Assembly: GCF_002338065.1 (NCBI RefSeq)
Contig: NZ_DDHJ01000019.1
Span: forward strand, 28,102 to 92,101
Length of the DNA: 64,000 nt
From: Pseudomonas sp. UBA1879
GTDB taxonomy: Bacteria; Pseudomonadota; Gammaproteobacteria; Pseudomonadales; Pseudomonadaceae
Direction: 5' to 3'
Within the stretch, counting starts at the first letter, position 1. Each line of letters begins with the position of its first letter. A program made the position numbers and the translations under genes. Positions 34,920-42,544 of the stretch are shown here, one piece after another. Under the pieces are notes generated by a model that saw nothing but the letters and a program-made list of their open reading frames with translations, searched no databases and was not told the DNA's origin.

Positions 34920-35725
34920 CAGAGCGCATCCCCGTACCGCAGCTTGCGCTGATACAGCTTCTCGGCCTTGGCTTCCAGCCATACCAACAACGCCGATTCC
35001 TCGGCCAGAATCTTGCGCAAAGGTTGCTGGAAGTAGCCCTTGAGGAAACGCAGCTTGTCGCGGCGGGTCAGGCCAATGTCCAGCGCCGAGAAATACAGCG
35101 CGGCCAGGTCCTTGTTGCGCCAGCGTTGGGTGATCTGGTCGCGGGTCTGCGCGCGGTGCAGGTCGATCACCGACAGCTTGAAACTGTCGGGGGTGACCGG
35201 CGTGTCGGTGTGCAGCAGAAAATGGCAGAGGTAGCAGTCGCGATGGTTGACCCCGGCGCGGTGCATCATGCCCACGAGGCGCGCAACTTCGGCAATGTAC
35301 GCCCATTTCATGCGCGGCTCGGGGGGCTGTTTCACCCAATTGATGCTGACGTCTTCCATGCTTTCGGTCGGCGCCAGCTCTTCGGTGACGATGAACGAAT
35401 GCTGCGCGGCCGGATTGCTGCCGCGCTCGCCGTAGGCAACGGCGGTCATGGTCGGCACGCCAACTTCCGTGAGGCGATTGATCGCATCGAATTCCTTGCC
35501 CGCGCCCAGCACCGGCAGTTTCGCGGTCAGCAGGTTCTTCACCACTTCGCCCCAACCGATACCGCGATGGATTTTGACGAAATACCCACGCCCGTCGACT
35601 TCGGTGCGCAGCGTGCGGCGGTTTTCCAGCTCGCGGTACACCTGGCCTTTCAGCTCTTCGACGGCCTCGAACGCGTCGCGCCCGGCCCAAAGGGACTTGA
35701 AGGGTTCAGCAAGGATCAGTTTCAT
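34919..35725 (-). CDS. waaP: LPS core heptose(I) kinase WaaP
   Basis: This 268-residue kinase starts at ATG 35725 (MKLILAEPFKSLWAG). It carries GYFVKIHRGIGWGEVVKNLL, the WaaP-type catalytic loop VNHRDCYLCHFLLHTD and a SVIDLHRAQTR metal loop. WaaP phosphorylates heptose I of the inner core and is essential in P. aeruginosa. The gene overlaps waaG at its start and wapP at its end by 4 nt each, showing tight translational coupling. Length and motifs agree with the family. Confidence 0.95.
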   Translation of the reverse strand: MKLILAEPFKSLWAGRDAFEAVEELKGQVYRELENRRTLRTEVDGRGYFVKIHRGIGWGEVVKNLLTAKLPVLGAGKEFDAINRLTEVGVPTMTAVAYGERGSNPAAQHSFIVTEELAPTESMEDVSINWVKQPPEPRMKWAYIAEVARLVGMMHRAGVNHRDCYLCHFLLHTDTPVTPDSFKLSVIDLHRAQTRDQITQRWRNKDLAALYFSALDIGLTRRDKLRFLKGYFQQPLRKILAEESALLVWLEAKAEKLYQRKLRYGDAL

Positions 35726-36846
35726 CCGTGACGCTCCGCCAGAATCACATCCGCAGCGTGCTGCGGCATGCTGTAAAGATCCGCCGTATCGGCGAACGCC
35801 AGCCCGTTTCGCGCCCAATTCGCGCGAGCGGGGTCGTCTTCGAGCATGCGGGTCAGGTATTGATTGAGCTGGTTCTGCTCGAACGGCTCATCAAGCACCA
35901 GACCGCTGTCAGCTTCGGCGATGTAGTGCGCGTAGCCACACACGGCGCTGACCAGCACGGACAGGCCGGCGACCAGTGCTTCGAGCAGCACGGTGCCGGT
36001 GTTTTCGTTGTATGCCGGGTGAATCAACAGATCTGCGCCCAACAGAAAACGCGGGATGTCGCTGCGGCCTTTCATGAAGGTCACGTTGTCGCTCAGGCCC
36101 AATGCCGAGCTTTGCAGTTGGAAGACTTTAGGGTCGTCCTGACCGATGACGAACAGCCGCGTACGTTTGCGCAGCGCAGCAGGCAGGGCCGCGAGCGCTT
36201 TCAGGCTGCGATCGACACCCTTGGTCTTGAAGCCGGAGCCAATCTGCACCAGCAGCAGGTCGTCATCGCCGAGTTTGAATTCACGGCGGAATTCAGCGCG
36301 AATCTCGGCGGCATTGGCCGGTGCGCGACGATCCTGGGAAATCCCCGGCGGCAGCAGATGAAAGCGCTCGAGCGGCGTGTCGTAGTGCTTGATGAACAGC
36401 GGCTGCTGCACTTCGGAAATCATCAGCACTTCGGTTTTCGCGTCTTTGGCGAACACCGAACGCTCGTAATCGGCGAAGTGACGATAGCGACCCCAGTATT
36501 TGTACAGGCCATGGCGCAGATTCTGGGCCTTGTCTTCATAACAGCCGTCGGCGGCGTAATACACGTCCAGACCGGGCATTTTGTTGAAACCGATCAGACG
36601 ATCCACCGGGCGCTTGGCCAAGTCGGCGTTCATCCAGTCGGTGAGCTTTTCGTTACGACGATGGTTGAAGATCGCCTTGACCGGCGCCACCAACACTTCG
36701 AAACCGGGGGGCACGTCGCCTTCCCAGATCAGGGTGTAGACGCGGATCGAATGCCCGCGCTGCTGACACTCCAGGGCGATGCGCATGAAGTCGCGCTGTA
36801 AGCCGCCGAAGGGAAAGTATTTATAAAGCACGAATGCCAGTTGCAT
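35722..36846 (-). CDS. waaG: LPS core glucosyltransferase-type WaaG
   Basis: This 374-residue GT4 enzyme starts at ATG 36846 (MQLAFVLYKYFPFGGLQRDFMRIA), with the waaC stop codon overlapping as TAATG. It shows QIGSGFKTKGVDRSLKALAALP and the C-terminal PAYNENTGTVLLEALVAGLSVLVSAVCGYAHYI donor-binding block. WaaG adds the first outer-core hexose; in Pseudomonas this is thought to be galactosamine rather than the glucose of enteric bacteria. Context and motifs are decisive for the family; sugar identity is inferred. Confidence 0.95.
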   Translation of the reverse strand: MQLAFVLYKYFPFGGLQRDFMRIALECQQRGHSIRVYTLIWEGDVPPGFEVLVAPVKAIFNHRRNEKLTDWMNADLAKRPVDRLIGFNKMPGLDVYYAADGCYEDKAQNLRHGLYKYWGRYRHFADYERSVFAKDAKTEVLMISEVQQPLFIKHYDTPLERFHLLPPGISQDRRAPANAAEIRAEFRREFKLGDDDLLLVQIGSGFKTKGVDRSLKALAALPAALRKRTRLFVIGQDDPKVFQLQSSALGLSDNVTFMKGRSDIPRFLLGADLLIHPAYNENTGTVLLEALVAGLSVLVSAVCGYAHYIAEADSGLVLDEPFEQNQLNQYLTRMLEDDPARANWARNGLAFADTADLYSMPQHAADVILAERHG

Positions 36847-37910
36847 TACGGATGTTCCTTTGCCAGCAACAGCGAGCCCAACTGGCCCGCTACTCGCTCG
36901 GGATTCAGGCGAGTGAAGCACATTGGCCACTCGCGTTCGGTATCGACCTGACGCTGATCTTCAGGCGTCGGCCGATAGGTGCATTTCTTTTGCAGGCACG
37001 GCGCGCAGGCCGGGTAATCGCCCGCGAGGTGAACCTGCGACTTGCCGTAGGCGCCGGTCAGGCCCGGGTTGGTCGGACCGAACAGCGACAGTGTCGGCAC
37101 GTCCAGCGCAGCCGCCAGATGACCGAGCCCGGTGTCCACAGCGACGCAGCCTTGCGCGCCAGCGAGCACGTTGGCGACGCCCGCCAGATTCAATTTGGGC
37201 AGTACAACGGCTTTATCAAGGCCTTGGGCGATACGTTCGGCGCGCGCCTTTTCGGCGGGGTTGCCCCACGGCAAGTGCACTTCGAGGCCTTGGCTGATCA
37301 TGCGCTCGGCCAGTTGACGCCAGTACAGCTCGGGCCAGTGCTTGGTGTCCCAAGTCGTGCCGTGCAGAAACAGCACGAACGGCGCGCCACGATCACCGTT
37401 CAGCAGGCGGCTGCGATCCAGGCCGTAATCGCCAAGGCCGGCAGGCACTTCGTAGCCGAGCGCTTGGGCGAACAGCTGTCGCAAACGTTCGACCGCGTGC
37501 TGACTGCGCGCAACCGGATACGCGTGATCGTAAAAACGCGCGGCAAGGGGTTCGCGGGCAGAATCTTTATCCAGGCCGGCGATCGCCGCATTGACGTAAC
37601 GGGTCAGGAACGCGCTCTTCAGCAGGCCCTGGGCGTCGATCACCAGGTCGTATCGGCTGTCACGCAGGCGCTGTTTGAACTGGCGCCACTGGCCGTTCTT
37701 GAACGTCTGCCACAGGTTCTTGCGCCAGCGCCGGATCGCTACGGGGATGACGCCGGACACCGCCGGGTGCCAGGTCGGGATCTCCGCGAAGCCTTCTTCC
37801 ACCACCCAGTCGAACTGGATGCCGGGGATCGCCCGCGCCGCGTCGGTCAGCGCAGGGAGGGTATGAATGACGTCACCCAGTGACGAGGTCTTGATCAGCA
37901 GTACCCGCAA
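36846..37910 (-). CDS. waaC: LPS heptosyltransferase I WaaC
   Basis: This 354-residue GT9 enzyme transfers L-glycero-D-manno-heptose from ADP-heptose to Kdo. Family stretches are RVLLIKTSSLGDVIHTLPALTDA at the N-terminus, FLHGTTWDTKHWPE and VDTGLGHLAAALDVPTLSLFGPTNP. The canonical start MRVLLIKTSS falls on TTG 37910, one base after the waaF stop, with GAGG inside the waaF end, so translation is probably coupled. An ATG at 37937 would add nine residues inside waaF and is less likely. Confidence 0.94.
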   Translation of the reverse strand: MRVLLIKTSSLGDVIHTLPALTDAARAIPGIQFDWVVEEGFAEIPTWHPAVSGVIPVAIRRWRKNLWQTFKNGQWRQFKQRLRDSRYDLVIDAQGLLKSAFLTRYVNAAIAGLDKDSAREPLAARFYDHAYPVARSQHAVERLRQLFAQALGYEVPAGLGDYGLDRSRLLNGDRGAPFVLFLHGTTWDTKHWPELYWRQLAERMISQGLEVHLPWGNPAEKARAERIAQGLDKAVVLPKLNLAGVANVLAGAQGCVAVDTGLGHLAAALDVPTLSLFGPTNPGLTGAYGKSQVHLAGDYPACAPCLQKKCTYRPTPEDQRQVDTEREWPMCFTRLNPERVAGQLGSLLLAKEHP

Positions 37911-37911
37911 G

Positions 37912-38946
37912 TCAGGCGACCTCGACCGGCGTGCCACCCAAGTGGCTCAACGAGGTGATGACCGAATCGGGCTCCAGCAGACGCAGGCAGTTGTAGTGCC
38001 CGAACCGACAGGTGCGCTCGAAACAGGGGCTGCATTCGATACCCAGCCGCACGATTTCGACCTGATCGGCCAGCGGCGGTGTGAAGCCTGGCGACGTCGA
38101 GCCATAGACGGCGACCAAAGGCCGGTTCAGCGCAGCGGCGACGTGCATCAGGCCGGAATCATTGGACACCACGGCATCGGCGCAGGACAGCAGGTCGATC
38201 GCTTCGGCCAGCGACGTCCCGCCGCTGAGGTTGACGGACTCTTCGCGCAAGCCGGGAATCAGCCGCTCACGAATGCTTTCGCCGACCGCGTGATCGTTCT
38301 TGGAGCCGAACAGCCAGACCTGCCAGCCTTCGCGAATCTTGGTTTCTGCGACTTTTGCGTAATGCTCGGATGGCCAGCGTTTGGACTCGCCAAACTCCGC
38401 GCCGGGGCACAGCGCCAGCACCGGGCGGTCGAGGGTCAGGCCGAACTTGGCCAGCGCGGCATCGCGGCTGGCCGTTTCGATCTGCAAGGCTGGCTTTGGA
38501 TAAGGGCGTGGGATTTCGACGTTTTGGTCGTAGGCCAGCGCCATGAAGCGCTCGATCATCAGCGGATATTTCTGCTTATCGAGGATTCGCACGTCATTGA
38601 GCAGGCCATAGCGAAATTCGCCACGCCAGCCAGTGCGTTTCGCAATGCCGGCGAAAAACGGCACCAGCGCCGATTTCAGTGAGTTGGGCAGCAGGATGGC
38701 CTGGTCGTACTGACCTTTCAGCGACCGACCGATGCGGCGACGGGTTGCCAGTTCCAGCGCGCCGTGGCCGAGCGGAAAGCTCAAGGCCGCGCGCACTTCG
38801 GGCATGCGCTCTAGGATCGGCCGACTCCACTCGGGGGCCAGCACATCGATTTCGCACTGTGGGTGACGCTGTTTCAGGCACTGGAACAGCGTTTGCGCCA
38901 TCACCATGTCACCGACCCAGCTGGGCCCTACGATCAGAATTCTCAT
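37912..38946 (-). CDS. waaF: LPS heptosyltransferase II WaaF
   Basis: This 344-residue GT9 enzyme adds the second inner-core heptose. It begins MRILIVGPSWVGDMVMAQTLFQCLK at ATG 38946 and contains LCPGAEFGESKRWPSEHYA and VVSNDSGLMHVAAALNRPLVAVYGSTSPGFTPP. It heads the minus-strand waaF-waaC-waaG-waaP-wapP-wapQ run with overlapping or abutting genes throughout. A TTG at 38952 is also in frame. Confidence 0.95.
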   Translation of the reverse strand: MRILIVGPSWVGDMVMAQTLFQCLKQRHPQCEIDVLAPEWSRPILERMPEVRAALSFPLGHGALELATRRRIGRSLKGQYDQAILLPNSLKSALVPFFAGIAKRTGWRGEFRYGLLNDVRILDKQKYPLMIERFMALAYDQNVEIPRPYPKPALQIETASRDAALAKFGLTLDRPVLALCPGAEFGESKRWPSEHYAKVAETKIREGWQVWLFGSKNDHAVGESIRERLIPGLREESVNLSGGTSLAEAIDLLSCADAVVSNDSGLMHVAAALNRPLVAVYGSTSPGFTPPLADQVEIVRLGIECSPCFERTCRFGHYNCLRLLEPDSVITSLSHLGGTPVEVA

Positions 38947-39104
38947 GCTCAATCCAAAAACGACCAGAAACGAGCAGGGAGGCCCATCAGACTGCGTGAC
39001 GCTTCCACACAGCCTGACGCCTCCCTGTCATAGCTTTATAGAGGTCCTGAATGGCGTCGAAACAAACACTCGCCAGATCAGGATTCTGGGTGACTTCACA
39101 GACG

Positions 39105-39172
39105 CCATCGCGGGCAAGCGCGCTCCTAGAGGAAACCCCGCTCGACTGAAGGAGCGCGCTTGCCCGCGATGG
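39105..39172. repeat. REP pair in outward orientation (GCGCGCTTGCCCGCGA variant)
   Basis: CCATCGCGGGCAAGCGCGCT at 39105 and the reverse arm ending at 39172 form a doublet whose units face the opposite way from those at 2814 and 14103. It occupies the 258-bp gap between glnE and waaF, where I see no gene. Confidence 0.8.
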
Positions 39173-39204
39173 GCCGGAGGACTCAATGAAGAATCCTTCA
39201 TGTA

Positions 39205-42156
39205 TCAACTCAACCCCAACTGCCCCCAGATCCGCATCACTTCGCGACGCTCGCTGGCGAACTGATCGCCTTTCATCACGCCCGCGTCCTTCTGCAAGGC
39301 TTGGCGGTGCGCCGCGGAACGGTACGCTTTATACACCTCACGCAACAGGCTCGCGTCGGCGGAGGGCAGCAACCGGGCCTCTTCCAAGCCTTCGAGAATA
39401 CGGATGTTGTCGGTGTAGCGAAGCAGCGCGGGATGCTCTCTGGACCACGCCAAGGCCGCGTATTGCACCATAAATTCGATATCGACGATACCACCGGCAT
39501 CCTGCTTGAGATCGAAGGACGACGTGGGCTCGAAGGCATTTGCACCCCTCCCGGCCTGTGTGCCCTTGGTCCCAAGGTTGTCGCGCATCTTGGCGCGCAT
39601 GTCGCTGACTTCCTGTCGCAACGTCGGCAGATCGCGCTCGCGCCCCAGCACCGACGCCCGCACCGCTTCGAAGCCTTTGCCCACGTCCGCACTGCCCACC
39701 AGCACCCGCGCGCGCACCAGCGCCTGATGCTCCCAGGTCCAGGCTTCGTTCTCCTGATAGCGCGAAAACGCCCCCAACGAGCTGACCAACAGACCTGCGG
39801 CACCCGAAGGGCGCAAGCGCATGTCGACTTCATAAAGCTGGCCGGAATTGGTTTGCGTGGTGATCAGATGAATGATCCGCTGCCCCAGTCGCGTGAAGAA
39901 CTGCGCGCCGTCGATCGGCTTCGGCCCATCGGTTTCCGCCTGGGGATCGCCATCGTGAATGAACACCAGATCGAGGTCCGAACCATGCCCCAGTTCGATC
40001 CCACCGACTTTCCCATAACCGACAATCACGAACCCCGGATCGCACAACGTGCCATCCGGGCGACGCGGCGCGCCATGGCGAGCGACCGTGTGACGCCAGG
40101 CCAGGGCCAGTACCTGTTCGAGAATGGCTTCGGCCAGCCAGGTCAGGTAATCGCTGACTTTCATCAAGGGCAGGCTGCCGGTGATTTCCGACGCGGCCAC
40201 GCGCAAACGGTGCGCCAGTTTGAAGTGACGCAACGCCTCCATTTGTTGCTCCAGGTCATCTTCGGGAATGCGCGTCAGCCGTTCACGCAGCTCGGCAGCC
40301 AATTCCAGCGCCTGCGGCGGGCTGAACAGGCGACCCTCGTTGAGCAATTCATCGAGCAACAGTGGGAAGCGTGCGATCTGCTCGGCAATCCAGGGGCTGG
40401 CCGCGCACAATGTCAGCAAACGTCGCAGCGCACTGGGGTTTTCGGTCAGCAGCACCAAGTAGGCCGAGCGCCGGGCGACCGCCTCGACCAAGGGCAGCAC
40501 TCGCTCCAGCACGAGGTCCGGATCGTCATGTTCGACGGCCTGGGCCAGCAAGCGAGGGATGAACGCATCCAGCCGCTCGCGGCCAAGGCGCTGCATCGAG
40601 CGCAGCTGCGAACTGCCGCGCAAGTTGCTGAGGTGTTTCAGCGCTTTCTGCGCGTCGGCAAATCCGCCTTCCTGCAACTGACGACAGGCCGCCTCTTCGT
40701 TTTGCGACTCTTCCCACAACGGCAGCCATTCCCCGCCGACGATCTCCTCGCCACCCTCTTGCTGCCCTTCTTCCTCGTCGGGGTCGGCGATGACTTGGCG
40801 AAAATGCCAATCGACCCGCCCGCGCCAGTACATCAACTGCGCGTGGAAAGCGTCCCAATCGGCGAAGCCCATGATAAAGGCGATGCGCGCCTGATCGCGC
40901 TCGTCCTCGGGCAGCATTTGGGTCTGGCGGTCGGCAATCGCCTGAATGGCATGCTCGGTGTAACGCAGGAATTCATAAGCTTCGCGCAGTTCGGTGATGA
41001 CAGCCGCAGGCAGATAGCCCTGTCCTTCCAACGTGCGCAGGACTTTGAGTAATGGCCGCTGTTGCAGGCTCAGGTCTCGTCCGCCGTGGATCAGCTGGAA
41101 CGCTTGGGCGATGAACTCTATCTCGCGAATGCCGCCCGAACCCAGCTTGATGTTGGCCGCCATGCCCTTGCGCCGGACCTCCTGCTGGATCAGCTGCTTC
41201 ATGGTGCGCAGGGCTTCGATGGCGGAAAAGTCGAGGTAGCGGCGATATACGAACGGTCGCAGCATGTCTAGCAACTCACTGCCTTTCGCCTGATCCCCGC
41301 CGACGACCCGCGCCTTGATCATCGCGTAGCGTTCCCAGTCGCGGCCCTGATCCTGGTAGTACTGCTCCAGCGCATTGAAACTCAGCACCAGCGCCCCGGA
41401 TGACCCGTAAGGCCGCAGGCGCATGTCGACACGGAAGACGAAACCGTCGACGGTGACCGGGTCCAGCGCTTTGATCAGCCGCTGCCCCAGACGAATGAAA
41501 AATTCCTGATTGTCCAGCGGGCGCTTCACGCCTTGGGTTTCGCCGCCCTCGGGATAGGCGAAGATCAAGTCGATATCGGACGACATGTTCAGCTCGACCG
41601 CTCCCAGCTTGCCCATGCCGAGGATGACCATTTGTTGAGGCTCGCCCGTCCGGCGCCCGGTCGGGACGCCGAACTGCTGGCAATGTCGGTCGTATAACCA
41701 ACGGTAGGCGAGGTCGATACTGCCATCCGCCATGTCGGAAAGGTCGCGGCAGGTTTCGATCAAATCCGCTTGTCGTGTCAGATCGCGCCAGATAATTCGG
41801 ACTTGCTGCCGCGTCCGTTGCCGACGTAGATTACGCCCCAGCTCATCGTCGGTGGTTGCTTCGGCCACCGCATTGGCGATGTGCTCACGCAGCTCATTGG
41901 CCGCAAAGCTGCGCTCAAGCTCGCCGGATTCAGCGAGGTCGAGCAGCATCTGCGGGTCGCGCGCGATGTGTTCGGCGACAAAATCGCTGGAGGCGCACAC
42001 GCGATCGAACGCGGCCAGACGCTCAGCGGGCCAGGCATCGAAAGTCGCCTGCCCACCTTCGGTCAGAGCAGCAAGCGCAGCGCGGAACGACTGCTGGGCA
42101 CGAGACACCAATGGCAGGAGGATGGCCGGCAGGTCAGCCAGCGAAGGAAGGCTCAT
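39205..42156 (-). CDS. glnE: Glutamine synthetase adenylyltransferase/adenylyl-removing enzyme GlnE
   Basis: This 983-residue cytosolic enzyme attaches AMP to and removes AMP from glutamine synthetase, tuning ammonium assimilation under PII control. Two nucleotidyltransferase domains are visible: ILGMGKLGAVELNMSSDIDLIF (adenylyl-removing half) and VIVGYGKVGGIELGHGSDLDLVF (adenylyl-transfer half), each with the GxGKxG...SDxDL motif. Length is normal. Start is ATG 42156. It is divergent from aceE with a 388-bp regulatory gap. Confidence 0.97.
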   Translation of the reverse strand: MSLPSLADLPAILLPLVSRAQQSFRAALAALTEGGQATFDAWPAERLAAFDRVCASSDFVAEHIARDPQMLLDLAESGELERSFAANELREHIANAVAEATTDDELGRNLRRQRTRQQVRIIWRDLTRQADLIETCRDLSDMADGSIDLAYRWLYDRHCQQFGVPTGRRTGEPQQMVILGMGKLGAVELNMSSDIDLIFAYPEGGETQGVKRPLDNQEFFIRLGQRLIKALDPVTVDGFVFRVDMRLRPYGSSGALVLSFNALEQYYQDQGRDWERYAMIKARVVGGDQAKGSELLDMLRPFVYRRYLDFSAIEALRTMKQLIQQEVRRKGMAANIKLGSGGIREIEFIAQAFQLIHGGRDLSLQQRPLLKVLRTLEGQGYLPAAVITELREAYEFLRYTEHAIQAIADRQTQMLPEDERDQARIAFIMGFADWDAFHAQLMYWRGRVDWHFRQVIADPDEEEGQQEGGEEIVGGEWLPLWEESQNEEAACRQLQEGGFADAQKALKHLSNLRGSSQLRSMQRLGRERLDAFIPRLLAQAVEHDDPDLVLERVLPLVEAVARRSAYLVLLTENPSALRRLLTLCAASPWIAEQIARFPLLLDELLNEGRLFSPPQALELAAELRERLTRIPEDDLEQQMEALRHFKLAHRLRVAASEITGSLPLMKVSDYLTWLAEAILEQVLALAWRHTVARHGAPRRPDGTLCDPGFVIVGYGKVGGIELGHGSDLDLVFIHDGDPQAETDGPKPIDGAQFFTRLGQRIIHLITTQTNSGQLYEVDMRLRPSGAAGLLVSSLGAFSRYQENEAWTWEHQALVRARVLVGSADVGKGFEAVRASVLGRERDLPTLRQEVSDMRAKMRDNLGTKGTQAGRGANAFEPTSSFDLKQDAGGIVDIEFMVQYAALAWSREHPALLRYTDNIRILEGLEEARLLPSADASLLREVYKAYRSAAHRQALQKDAGVMKGDQFASERREVMRIWGQLGLS

Positions 42157-42364
42157 GGTCTATCCTTGATCGGCGTTCAAAAGACTACCCGCCGGAGGGG
42201 CTGCGCCCTACAAAACGGACCGGACTGTCGAACAAAGGTTAAAAATTGCTGGCATTTGCCTGTTTGTGGTAGCCAGCGTGATTCGTCAGCTGATCTTTTT
42301 ATGGTTTCTACCAACATTTTTCATTTGTTTCATCGCGATACATGGGCGAAAACATCGCCAAGCT

Positions 42365-42377
42365 GTAGTTTTACTAC
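42365..42377. promoter_or_regulatory. Candidate operator 1 upstream of aceE
   Basis: GTAGTTTTACTAC is a perfect palindrome of GTAGT and ACTAC around three bases. Its size fits a GntR-type (PdhR/LldR-like) dimer site. It lies 168 bp upstream of the aceE start. Confidence 0.55.
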
Positions 42378-42416
42378 TGTATATACAAGTCAAAAAGCTG
42401 AAACGGCTAGAGATTT

Positions 42417-42429
42417 GTAGTAAAACTAC
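42417..42429. promoter_or_regulatory. Candidate operator 2 upstream of aceE
   Basis: GTAGTAAAACTAC is the exact reverse complement of operator 1 and the same GTAGT-N3-ACTAC palindrome. It lies 52 bp from it, about five helical turns, so both could be bound on one DNA face. Confidence 0.55.
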
Positions 42430-42544
42430 ACAACGCCGGGTACCACTCCGGTCATCCAAGAATTTTTACGTCGTCTGCCCACAAGGCCAGTCGCAACAAA
42501 CTCAGGCAACCGATTCTGGAAGCCTTTCCGCCCTGGAGCAAGCC

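Larger units (their letters stand above)
42157..42544. other. 388-bp glnE-aceE intergenic region with aceE leader
   Basis: This AT-rich gap between divergent glnE and aceE holds the two GTAGT-N3-ACTAC palindromes listed separately. An in-frame open stretch upstream of aceE (from 42266) is non-conserved leader: it crosses both palindromes and has no ribosome-binding site. No clear -35/-10 pair was found. Confidence 0.6.

Noticed and set aside
42266..42544. A 93-codon N-terminal extension of AceE.
   Set aside because: It crosses the two palindromic operators, has no ribosome-binding site and no similarity to E1 proteins. The canonical start MQDLDPVETQ at 42545 has a good site.
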